Positions 1-5,274 of a stretch of 5,919 nt of DNA are shown here, piece after piece. Below the pieces are notes generated by a model that saw only the letters and a list, made by a program, of their open reading frames with translations, was not told where the DNA came from and did no database searches. The position numbers were made by a program, and so were the translations under genes. Numbering within the stretch: position 1 is the first letter of the stretch; the number at the start of each line of letters is the position of its first letter. Source of the DNA: Lachnospiraceae bacterium (lineage in GTDB: Bacteria > Bacillota > Clostridia > Lachnospirales > Lachnospiraceae). The stretch covers positions 1-5,919 of the forward strand of contig SFGF01000117.1 in assembly GCA_004556655.1 (NCBI GenBank), read 5' to 3'.

Positions 1-60
1 GTAGCCGATGGGGCAACTGCTGTTCACTATGCAGAGGAATATTTAGCAGGAGGAATGTGA
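1..60 (+). CDS. C-terminal tail of a probable thioredoxin reductase-like flavoprotein (partial)
   Basis: Frame 1 is open from the window edge to a TGA at 58-60 and encodes 19 residues ending in VHYAEEYLAGGM. A segment of the form ADGA(x)A(x)4AE(x)YL resembles the last helix of thioredoxin reductase and related FAD/NAD(P)H pyridine nucleotide-disulfide oxidoreductases, where an ADG(S/A) stretch near the C-terminus contacts the flavin. The gene lies one base before the start of the next gene, and the ribosome site AGGAGG (48-53) for that gene sits inside its last codons, so the two are almost certainly co-transcribed. If the assignment is right, the enzyme would supply NAD(P)H-derived electrons to a thioredoxin and then to the CcdA protein downstream. 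The assignment rests on 19 residues plus operon context, so the exact family is uncertain. That a coding region ends here is more secure. Confidence 0.5.
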   Translation, partial: VADGATAVHYAEEYLAGGM

Positions 61-61
61 G

Positions 62-277
62 ATGAAAGAAAAAATTAAAAAATGGCTGAAGCCAGTTCTT
101 TTTACCGCAGGCGGCGCATTAGTTGGCCTTGCATATTACTACTTTGTGGGATGCCCCACTGGAGCTTGTCCGCTGACTTCTAACCCGTTCATCACGATGG
201 CCTATATGGGCTTTATCGGCTGGCTGTTGTCCGGTATTTTCGGAAAGGGGTGCAGCGGTTCATGCAATACGCAGTAG
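62..277 (+). CDS. Small four-cysteine membrane protein, DUF6132-like
   Basis: This 71-residue protein has a basic N-terminus (MKEKIKKWLK), then two predicted membrane segments at about residues 11-29 and 43-60. A GCPTGACPLTSNP motif (Cys31, Cys36) lies between them and a GCSGSC tail (Cys64, Cys68) follows the second. The Cys-x4-Cys-Pro-(L/I)-Thr-Ser-Asn-Pro signature matches what I remember of the DUF6132 family, which has no established function. The start is fixed by AGGAGG at 48-53, eight bases upstream. The gene sits between the reductase-like tail and CcdA and overlaps the CcdA start. Both helices and both cysteine pairs suggest a membrane-bound thiol or metal-binding partner of the CcdA/TlpA pathway, but this is inferred from context. 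With a positive N-terminus inside and two helices, the first cysteine pair would face outside and the second the cytoplasm. Confidence 0.85.
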   Translation: MKEKIKKWLKPVLFTAGGALVGLAYYYFVGCPTGACPLTSNPFITMAYMGFIGWLLSGIFGKGCSGSCNTQ

Positions 278-924
278 CTTTCCTGGAGGGCATTATCACC
301 TTCATATCACCCTGCCTGCTTCCCATGCTGCCCATCTATATCTCCTATTTTGCAGGTGGTGGAGAACGCAGCACAAAAAAGACCTTGTTGGGAGCGTTGG
401 GATTTGTTAGTGGGTTTACTGTAATCTTTGTGGCAATGGGCACTTTGGCAGGCACCATTGGCAGCTTCCTGCGAGAATACAAAGGTGCAGTGAATTTAAT
501 TTCCGGATTGATAGTAATTCTTTTTGGCCTCAATTTTCTGGGCATTTTCAAAATGAATTTGTTCAGAGGCGGCAGTAAAACATTAAACAGTCGTGAGATG
601 GGGTTCTTCCCCGCTATGCTCTTTGGCATAATATTTTCCTTGGGCTGGACACCTTGTGTGGGCGCATTCCTCGGTTCTGCCTTGATGCTGGCCTCTCAGC
701 AGGGTCATGTAATCAAAGGTATGCTGATGCTGCTTTGCTATTCGTTGGGACTTGGCATTCCTTTTCTTCTCAGTGCTATTCTGATCGACTATTTGAAGTC
801 AGCCTTCAACTGGATTAAAAAACACTACCGGATCATCAATACTGTCAGCGGCTGTTTCCTGATATTGGTGGGTATCCTGATGGCAACAGGAACGCTGGGA
901 CAGCTACTCAGCCTGCTTAGTTGA
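262..924 (+). CDS. ccdA: CcdA-type cytochrome c biogenesis / thiol-disulfide transporter
   Basis: This polytopic membrane protein of 220 residues has about six hydrophobic segments and belongs to the CcdA/DsbD-gamma family. That family carries electrons from cytosolic thioredoxin across the membrane to extracytoplasmic thioredoxin-like proteins. The two redox cysteines are visible: Cys18 in the ISPCLLPMLP motif of the first helix and Cys132 in GWTPCVG of the fourth, each next to the conserved proline. A size near 220 residues is normal for stand-alone CcdA. I chose ATG 262 because GGAAAGGGG (242-250) is suitably spaced. A GTG at 250 would add four residues but overlaps that purine run and leaves no room for a ribosome site. 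The gene overlaps the stop of the preceding small gene by 16 bases, implying translational coupling. Its likely redox partner is the TlpA-like protein immediately downstream. Confidence 0.93.
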   Translation: MQYAVAFLEGIITFISPCLLPMLPIYISYFAGGGERSTKKTLLGALGFVSGFTVIFVAMGTLAGTIGSFLREYKGAVNLISGLIVILFGLNFLGIFKMNLFRGGSKTLNSREMGFFPAMLFGIIFSLGWTPCVGAFLGSALMLASQQGHVIKGMLMLLCYSLGLGIPFLLSAILIDYLKSAFNWIKKHYRIINTVSGCFLILVGILMATGTLGQLLSLLS

Positions 925-933
925 GGAGGGTTT

Positions 934-1542
934 ATGAATAAAAAGAAGATAATAATGATACTCGTTCTTGTGTTTGTTCTCATTTTAGGTGGCGCAGGAA
1001 TTCTATATAAACAGCTTGGACAGAAACTGGCTCCCAATCTGCTTGCTACACAAACACCGCAGGAAACCGAATCCACAGAAGCCTCCACTCCAACAACACA
1101 AGAGAATGAATCAGAAAAGATATTGGCACCGGATTTTACAGTTTACGATCTGGATGGAAATGAAGTTCATCTTTCGGATTTTATCGGGAAATCCGTTGTC
1201 CTAAACTTCTGGGCAAGCTGGTGTAGTCCATGTAAAATGGAAATGCCTGATTTTAACGAAAAGTATCTGGAAATTGGTGAAGAAGTACAGTTTCTCATCA
1301 TCAATATGACCGATGGCTCCAGAGAGACTGTGGAAACTGCATCTGCTTTCATCGCAGAACAGGGCTATTCTTTCCCGGTATTTTACGATACAGATCAGGA
1401 TGCCGCTGCAACCTACGGTGTTTATTCACTGCCTACCACATATTTTATTGATGAGGAGGGAAACGCAATCGCTCAAGCAACGGGTGCAATTGATGAAGAA
1501 ACCTTGCAGCAAGGAATTGACATGATTATTTCCGACAGGTGA
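934..1542 (+). CDS. Membrane-anchored TlpA/ResA-like thiol-disulfide oxidoreductase
   Basis: This 202-residue protein starts with a lysine-rich end and one hydrophobic segment (about residues 6-24) acting as a signal anchor. No lipobox cysteine is seen. A Thr/Glu-rich linker (about 37-62) leads to a thioredoxin-fold domain of the AhpC-TSA/Redoxin type (about 66-200) beginning APDFTVYDLDGNEV. The active site is WCSPC (Cys97, Cys100), preceded by LNFWAS. The cis-proline expected opposite it is Pro167 in SLPTTYFID. Family members (TlpA, ResA, StoA) reduce disulfides outside the membrane using electrons from CcdA, whose gene ends nine bases upstream. The ribosome site GAGGAGGG (923-930) overlaps the ccdA stop codon. 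The substrate cannot be read from sequence: cytochrome c maturation, a peroxide or sulfoxide reductase, or general oxidative repair are all possible. No cytochrome genes are in the window. Confidence 0.92.
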   Translation: MNKKKIIMILVLVFVLILGGAGILYKQLGQKLAPNLLATQTPQETESTEASTPTTQENESEKILAPDFTVYDLDGNEVHLSDFIGKSVVLNFWASWCSPCKMEMPDFNEKYLEIGEEVQFLIINMTDGSRETVETASAFIAEQGYSFPVFYDTDQDAAATYGVYSLPTTYFIDEEGNAIAQATGAIDEETLQQGIDMIISDR

Positions 1543-1572
1543 TGATCAGCATATTATATCGAAGTAAAATGC

Positions 1573-1625
1573 AAAAAAGTGGCCACGGTCTCACACTCCA
1601 AAACGGAATGGACCGTGGCTCTTTC
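1573..1625. terminator. Bidirectional intrinsic terminator between convergent genes
   Basis: A perfect 9-bp inverted repeat, GCCACGGTC (1582-1590) and GACCGTGGC (1611-1619), encloses a 20-base loop that can pair a little further (TCC with GGA). On the - strand the stem is followed by six Ts (complement of A 1573-1578), a textbook terminator for the relaxase remnant ending at 1633. On the + strand the trailing TCTTTCTCT is a weaker U-rich tail that could end the redox operon stopping at 1542. The placement in the 90-base gap between converging genes fits both uses. Confidence 0.85.
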
Positions 1626-1632
1626 TCTACCT

Positions 1633-2823
1633 TCAGCGCTGTTCTTCTTTTTGTTGTTTCTTCTCTTCCACTCGTTTGTGACGGTCAATACCCAAGATAT
1701 GCTCAACCGTCTGCTTGGCAATCAGATATTCCTGCATCTCTTTCTTCACCTGACGATATTCTGCATAGGCTTGTTTTTTCTCAACCAACAACCGGTTAAA
1801 CTCCTCATGCAGAGCCTGACGGGAAGGAACCTTTTGCCCATCCAACTGATCAAAGGCTTGCTTTGCCGCCTTATGGAGCATCAGCTCGTCACGATGTTCT
1901 TCAAAGAACTTTTTGCTGTACCCGGACTTGCGGTATGCTTCGTAGGTCTTTCTGGTCTTGGAGTAATTATTGATGTGCGTCTGCAATGCTCCAATCTCAA
2001 CCATCCGTTTCTCAGCCGCCTTAATGGAATCGGAAAGTTCAGAGAAGCGAGAAGTCAGCTTATCCGTAAGGGCGACCAAATCCTCATAACTGTCCACGCC
2101 TTTTTCTTTCAAAAGGCATACTGTCCTGGCAGCTTCTTTTCGATTGTATTTCTTTGCCCACTTCTCATAGCCAACCGATTTTCCTTCCGCCATCTTTGAC
2201 TGAATATCAATGAGAAGGTGGAACTGCTTCTGTTCGGGAGCCTGACGAGAACCGCCCTTAGACTTGTGCAGACTTTTTCCGGCAATAACGGCACAGATTT
2301 CTTCCTCACTATACCCTTCACCCAGAGAACGCAGGCGGATAAATCGCTTCTGTTCCTTTCCACGAAACGCAAGCTGTTTTCCATCCTTAAACTCGAATCC
2401 CTTATTGGCAAGAGCCTGAACAAAATCTTCAAAACTCTTGGGCTTCTCTTTGAGTACCGAGTCGATTGCTTCGCAAAGCTCGTCACGCTGAGTTCGCTTT
2501 TTCGGGAAAACCGTTCGTTTCTGACGCTCTCTATAAGGCTTCGGTGTGATGATGGAAAGCCCGTGTTCTGCGCATACACGATCACTCAGCCTTTGAATCG
2601 CCAGACCGGAAAGGAAGAAGTTGTTGAACTTCCGGGAACAGTCAATAGATGTCGAATTATAAATGATGTGATTGTGTATATGGGCTTTGTCAATGTGGGT
2701 TGCAACTATGAAAGCATGGTTGCCTTTCGTCCAACGCATTGCCGTTTCATAGCCCACTTGATTTGCTTCTTCCGGGGTGATTTCTCCCGGCTTAAAGGAC
2801 TGGCGTATACTTTGTTGGATTTC
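1633..2823 (-). pseudogene. Conjugative/mobilisation relaxase, 5'-truncated remnant
   Basis: The open frame runs from just after a TAA (2826-2824) to TGA at 1635-1633. Recognisable relaxase sequence starts near 2811 (IRQSFKPGEITPEEAN, upstream of any start codon). The first usable start is GTG 2757, giving 374 residues. From there, HIDKAHIHNH (residues 21-30) is the metal-binding histidine cluster of Relaxase/Mobilization nuclease (PF03432-like) proteins from clostridial ICEs and mobilisable elements. A conserved accessory region (FVQALANKGFEF, then QKRFIRL) and a long Lys/Glu-rich coiled-coil C-terminus follow. About 100-120 N-terminal residues that normally carry the catalytic tyrosine are missing, so the product should not nick DNA. 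No ribosome site stands out before GTG 2757. The truncation coincides with the edge of the recombinase cluster, suggesting disruption by insertion or deletion. Confidence 0.85.
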
Positions 2824-2869
2824 TTAGGGTATGGACTCTTTTTAACTTCGCATAATTCGGGATAACTCC

Positions 2870-3298
2870 TTACAGAGATTTCAGCCAATCAAGAAGGTCT
2901 TTATCCTTTTTCCATGCAGGAAGTTCTTCAGATGATGGACTATTGTAGGCTTCCATCAATGCTTTGCGTTTCATTTTTTCATCTGCACGTGCATAAATTT
3001 CGGTTGTTGGAATATCAGAGTGTCCAAGTAAATCTCTGATATAAACAAGGTTTACTCCTGATTGAAGCAAATGCATTGCTTTACTGTGCCTCAGCCAATG
3101 CGGTGTAATCTCTTCAGAAATATCTTTTATTCCTACTGCTTGAGCCTGTGCAGCATATTTTTTCAAAATGTATGTTACACCAGCTCTTGTCAATGGCTTA
3201 TTGCCACGATTAGTAAATAAAGGATTGCGTCCATATGCAGGTGAAGACAGGCCTGAGCCTTCAATGTACTGTTTGAGTAATTCACCGGTTGGCTTCAT
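2870..3298 (-). pseudogene. C-terminal catalytic fragment of a tyrosine recombinase
   Basis: The open frame gives 142 residues from ATG 3298. They cover the second half of a phage-integrase catalytic domain: PHWLRHS (His67, Arg70), LLGHSD (His93) and the nucleophile in EIYARAD (Tyr102), with a lysine-rich tail ending WLKSL. The first catalytic arginine, the beta-hairpin lysine and the whole N-terminal DNA-binding domain are absent, where a full protein would have about 300-340 residues. Recombinase-like sequence continues upstream of the ATG in the same frame (SRIVPV), so this ATG is an internal methionine, and it has no ribosome site. The first bases overlap the stop of the preceding stub as ATGA. 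I judge it the tail of the third recombinase of the set, left by a deletion. It is unlikely to recombine DNA on its own. Confidence 0.85.
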
Positions 3299-3693
3299 AA
3301 CTGGAACAATACGGCTTTGATCACAGAAGTTATCTGTTCGTGTGTAAATATATAAGGTACAAATGAATTATGATTCAATCCTTTTACTTCCGGCACGATA
3401 TAAGCATCATATCCGAGGTTATTCAAGTAGATGGCAAACTGTCTTATGCAGGTAATGCGGTGTGAGCGACTTTTTTCAAATTCACCTTCCCGAGGGGCTA
3501 TCCATTTTTCAGCAAAAGAACGGGATATTTCTATTTCTGTGACGCCCTGTTCTTCACTGAAACGACAAAATCGAGATAAGCATTTCGGTTCATCTGCGTA
3601 TTTAAAACCGGCACTTCTTTTGTATTGAATGAATTCATGAACGGTTTCAGCAAAAGGGCCTGTCATTGTTGGAGATTTTCTAATTCTTGTCAT
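3295..3693 (-). pseudogene. N-terminal fragment of a second tyrosine recombinase
   Basis: The fragment has 132 residues from ATG 3693, which follows the TAA of the upstream recombinase by one base and has GGAGGTGG (about 3703-3710) before it. A longer open frame back to 3879 is only out-of-frame overlap with that recombinase. Residues about 10-105 look like the SAM-like core-binding domain of tyrosine recombinases (TVHEFIQYKRSAGFKY, then HRITCIRQFAIYLNNLGY). The protein reaches the start of the catalytic domain (PYIFTHEQITSVIKA) and then ends after the aberrant VLFQL. None of the catalytic Arg, Lys, His or Tyr residues is present. The break, at about 3312-3318, joins it out of frame to the C-terminal fragment that follows. 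It may still bind DNA, but it cannot catalyse strand exchange. Confidence 0.85.
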
Positions 3694-3694
3694 G

Positions 3695-4906
3695 TTAGAT
3701 TGCCACCTCCAATGCACACTTCCTAAGTTCACTGATATCGATACGAAGATAGGCCATCGTTGTTTCGGTAGTTGTATGTCCCAGGATTTCCGAAATAACA
3801 GGAAGCGGAATCTCATGTTCCAACAGACGACTTGCAAGGCTATGACGAAGCGTATGGGAACCTTTCTTTTTCCCTTCAAGATGAATTTCGGATTTCTGGA
3901 GATGGACTCTTACAAGGGCACCGACTGCACCTGGATTGAAATTCGTATAAGGTGGAACCTGTCTCACAAACACATGATCCGAATCAGTTTTTGGTCTTGA
4001 GTTCTTCAGATAGTTGATGATTGCTTCACCAACATCTTCAAGAAGGGGAAGTTCCAATGGATTTCCAGTTTTTACCTGGGTCAGTCGGATGACTTCTTTC
4101 TCCCAGTCAATGTTAGAAAATCTGAGATTTGCAACATCGCTGCTACGCAGACCAAGTCTTGCAATGAGCAGAATGATGGCATAATCACGGATTCCACAAG
4201 GATTTCCAAGATCAATCGAATCAAGAAGCTTTGTTACCTCGTTCGCAGAATACGAGGAAGGCAAGCGACTCTGTCTGTTGTAATGAGGGTTTGGAAGCTT
4301 TGAGAACATCTCTTTTTCCATAAAACCATTCTCATAGCAGTATTTCAGATAATATCGTATCGCACGCATTGTATGATTTATGGTTGGTTTTTCATAACAG
4401 CTCAAAGATGTCATGAAATCCAAAACATCTTTAAGAGACAACGTATCCAGAGAAGAAATATTTTTCTTCTTTAAAAAGGCAAAAAAACGTTCCTGATATA
4501 AACTGGAAATCTTATTCGATTTTTTGATGATTCCGATTTTCTCCCGATGGGAAATATATGCTTCTGCGCTGTTTTTGAATCCTTCCGGAAAGGTGTATGC
4601 TCTTTTATCCATAACAAGATAGAGAGTGACATTTCCTGAACGTTGGTATTCTGCCAAAGCATTTATACAACGGGAATAGGTTGCACACCATTTTTTCTGC
4701 TTGATTTTAGATGACATGGAATAATGATCTTCTAAAAACTGTAATCCAAAGTCCATGCTGAAAGAATCTGTGTCGTGTTCTTCGGCGTAGAGTAAAAGTT
4801 GCTTTGTAAGAGTTTTAAATACGTTTTGGTAATAGTTGGATGCACCTGCCTGAATGAGTGCTTCCTCAGTCTGGTTGATTAGTTGCTGCAAAGTTGAATT
4901 TTCCAC
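3695..4906 (-). CDS. Tyrosine recombinase/integrase, first of a recombinase set (intact)
   Basis: The protein has 403 residues from GTG 4906, chosen because AGGAGG (4915-4920) lies eight bases upstream. The N-terminal half is a helical DNA-binding region (about 1-215), including a SAM-like core-binding part around 115-195. The C-terminal half is a phage-integrase catalytic domain with all the residues expected: Arg254 (LGLRSSD), Lys279 (QVKTGN), His351 and Arg354 (HTLRHS), His377 (LGHTTT) and nucleophile Tyr386 (AYLRID). It catalyses site-specific DNA cutting and rejoining through a 3'-phosphotyrosine link. A length near 400 and its place at the head of a run of recombinases fit the first protein of Tn554-like multi-recombinase elements. 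The next recombinase starts one base after its stop. Partners two and three are broken, so it may be active but unable to complete transposition alone. Confidence 0.92.
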   Translation of the reverse strand: MENSTLQQLINQTEEALIQAGASNYYQNVFKTLTKQLLLYAEEHDTDSFSMDFGLQFLEDHYSMSSKIKQKKWCATYSRCINALAEYQRSGNVTLYLVMDKRAYTFPEGFKNSAEAYISHREKIGIIKKSNKISSLYQERFFAFLKKKNISSLDTLSLKDVLDFMTSLSCYEKPTINHTMRAIRYYLKYCYENGFMEKEMFSKLPNPHYNRQSRLPSSYSANEVTKLLDSIDLGNPCGIRDYAIILLIARLGLRSSDVANLRFSNIDWEKEVIRLTQVKTGNPLELPLLEDVGEAIINYLKNSRPKTDSDHVFVRQVPPYTNFNPGAVGALVRVHLQKSEIHLEGKKKGSHTLRHSLASRLLEHEIPLPVISEILGHTTTETTMAYLRIDISELRKCALEVAI

Positions 4907-4914
4907 CTTGTGTT

Positions 4915-4920
4915 CCTCCT
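4915..4920 (-). promoter_or_regulatory. Ribosome binding site fixing the GTG start of the first recombinase
   Basis: AGGAGG on the - strand, followed by eight bases (AACACAAG) and then GTG at 4906. No ATG is available at a suitable distance, so this site decides the non-ATG start. Its first base is also the last base of the inverted repeat at 4920-4947. Confidence 0.8.
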
Positions 4921-4947
4921 TAAGTGATTTGATAAAAATACACTTAA
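4920..4947 (-). repeat. 7-bp inverted repeat abutting the recombinase ribosome site
   Basis: TTAAGTG (4920-4926) and CACTTAA (4941-4947) are perfect inverted arms around a 14-base A/T-rich spacer. On the - strand transcript the second arm runs directly into GGAGG. It could be a repressor operator, a recombinase binding dyad, or an RNA hairpin shifting access to the ribosome site. None of these is proven, and an A/T-rich 7-bp dyad can occur by chance. Confidence 0.5.
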
Positions 4948-4982
4948 ATCGTGATAGATTATGGAAAGTAAATCAACCAAAG

Positions 4983-5006
4983 AATCCTTTATTCATAAGG
5001 ATTTTT
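4983..5006 (+). terminator. Hairpin with T-run, possible terminator
   Basis: AATCCTT (4983-4989) and AAGGATT (4997-5003) form a perfect 7-bp stem with a 7-base loop, followed by TTT so that the 3' side ends GGATTTTT. This has the shape of an intrinsic terminator for rightward transcription, though the stem is A/T-rich. No + strand gene ends just upstream, so it may insulate the region or be a leftover of an element end. A short ATCGC-TGC-GCGAT hairpin follows at 5014-5026. Confidence 0.45.
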
Positions 5007-5071
5007 GAACAAAATCGCTGCGCGATGGCCTGCCAAGGCTGTAGTGCAGTTTTTACTTTGAAATATAAAAA

Positions 5072-5151
5072 GCAGTGGTAGCCAAGTCCTAAAAGTAGTA
5101 TTGTTAAATCACCACAAAATAACAATCAAACAGGATCGACACCACCACTGC
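5072..5151. repeat. Nested 80-base inverted-repeat structure
   Basis: Outer arms GCAGTGGT (5072-5079) and ACCACTGC (5144-5151) are perfect 8-bp complements. Inside them TCCT (5087-5090) can pair with AGGA (5132-5135), and inner arms ATTGTTA (5100-5106) and TAACAAT (5120-5126) are perfect 7-bp complements around a 13-base loop. The three segments nest in order with short internal loops, giving one long interrupted hairpin or cruciform about 120 bases before the rightward recombinase. It might be an element end, a recombinase-binding region or a structured leader RNA. The sequence alone does not decide. Confidence 0.55.
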
Positions 5152-5274
5152 CATGAACAGATTAACATATATTATCATTTTAGACAAGTGTTCTTACGAT
5201 GCCCATGCGCCTCCAAATATAAGGATAAGGACTTCTTAACGGAAAATTCTTTTACTATATTGGAGGACATTTCG

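Larger units (their letters stand above)
2811..4920 (-). mobile_element. Remnant of a three-tyrosine-recombinase mobile element
   Basis: Three consecutive same-strand tyrosine-recombinase segments lie here: one complete gene, one N-terminal stub, one C-terminal stub. The arrangement resembles elements that move by a set of adjacent tyrosine recombinases (Tn554 tnpA/tnpB and clostridial relatives with three). The left limit is placed where relaxase homology stops, about 2811. A non-coding tail with AATTATGCGAAGTT on the - strand (about 2844-2857) lies between that limit and the last recombinase stop. The right limit is not defined: I found no matching terminal repeat, so 4920 is simply the ribosome site of the first recombinase and the true end may lie anywhere up to about 5270. 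With two of the three recombinases broken, the element is probably immobile. Confidence 0.5.
4921..5274. other. Gene-free intergenic region between divergent recombinases
   Basis: No convincing gene is seen on either strand. The region should contain the promoters of the leftward recombinase (start 4906) and the rightward recombinase (start 5275), but I could not place a good -35/-10 pair. CATAAT on the - strand near 4958-4963 is a possible -10 without a good -35. The stretch holds several inverted repeats (4920-4947, 4983-5006, 5014-5026, 5072-5151). It probably also contains the boundary between two mobile elements. No remnant of the missing relaxase N-terminus was recognised here. Confidence 0.6.

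Noticed and set aside
1579..2199. A + strand open frame of 206 codons opposite the relaxase C-terminus
   Set aside because: Its hydrophobic, low-complexity product is the expected mirror of a Lys/Glu-rich coiled coil, and it begins inside the terminator hairpin.
2218..2865. A long + strand open frame (215 codons) across the relaxase region
   Set aside because: It is antisense to the relaxase remnant, which has clear family motifs. The + strand product shows no recognisable domain and no good ribosome site.
2870..3693. A functional two-subunit split tyrosine recombinase (N-terminal and C-terminal halves with ATGA coupling)
   Set aside because: The halves together lack the first catalytic Arg and the hairpin Lys. 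The second start has no ribosome site, and recombinase-like sequence continues out of frame upstream of it.
3694..3879. Upstream extension of the second recombinase stub
   Set aside because: The extra 62 residues are out-of-frame translation of the first recombinase's 3' end. ATG 3693 with an upstream GGAGG is the natural start.
4872..4979. TGGTTGATT (4872-4880) and AATCAACCA (4971-4979), 9-bp inverted repeat as a possible element or recombinase site
   Set aside because: One arm lies in the coding sequence of the recombinase N-terminus and the arms are 90 bases apart. A single 9-bp pair in A/T-rich DNA is weak evidence.
4941..5010. A sigma-70 promoter for the leftward recombinase using CATAAT near 4958-4963
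   Set aside because: No acceptable -35 element lies 16-18 bases upstream, so I did not annotate it as a promoter.
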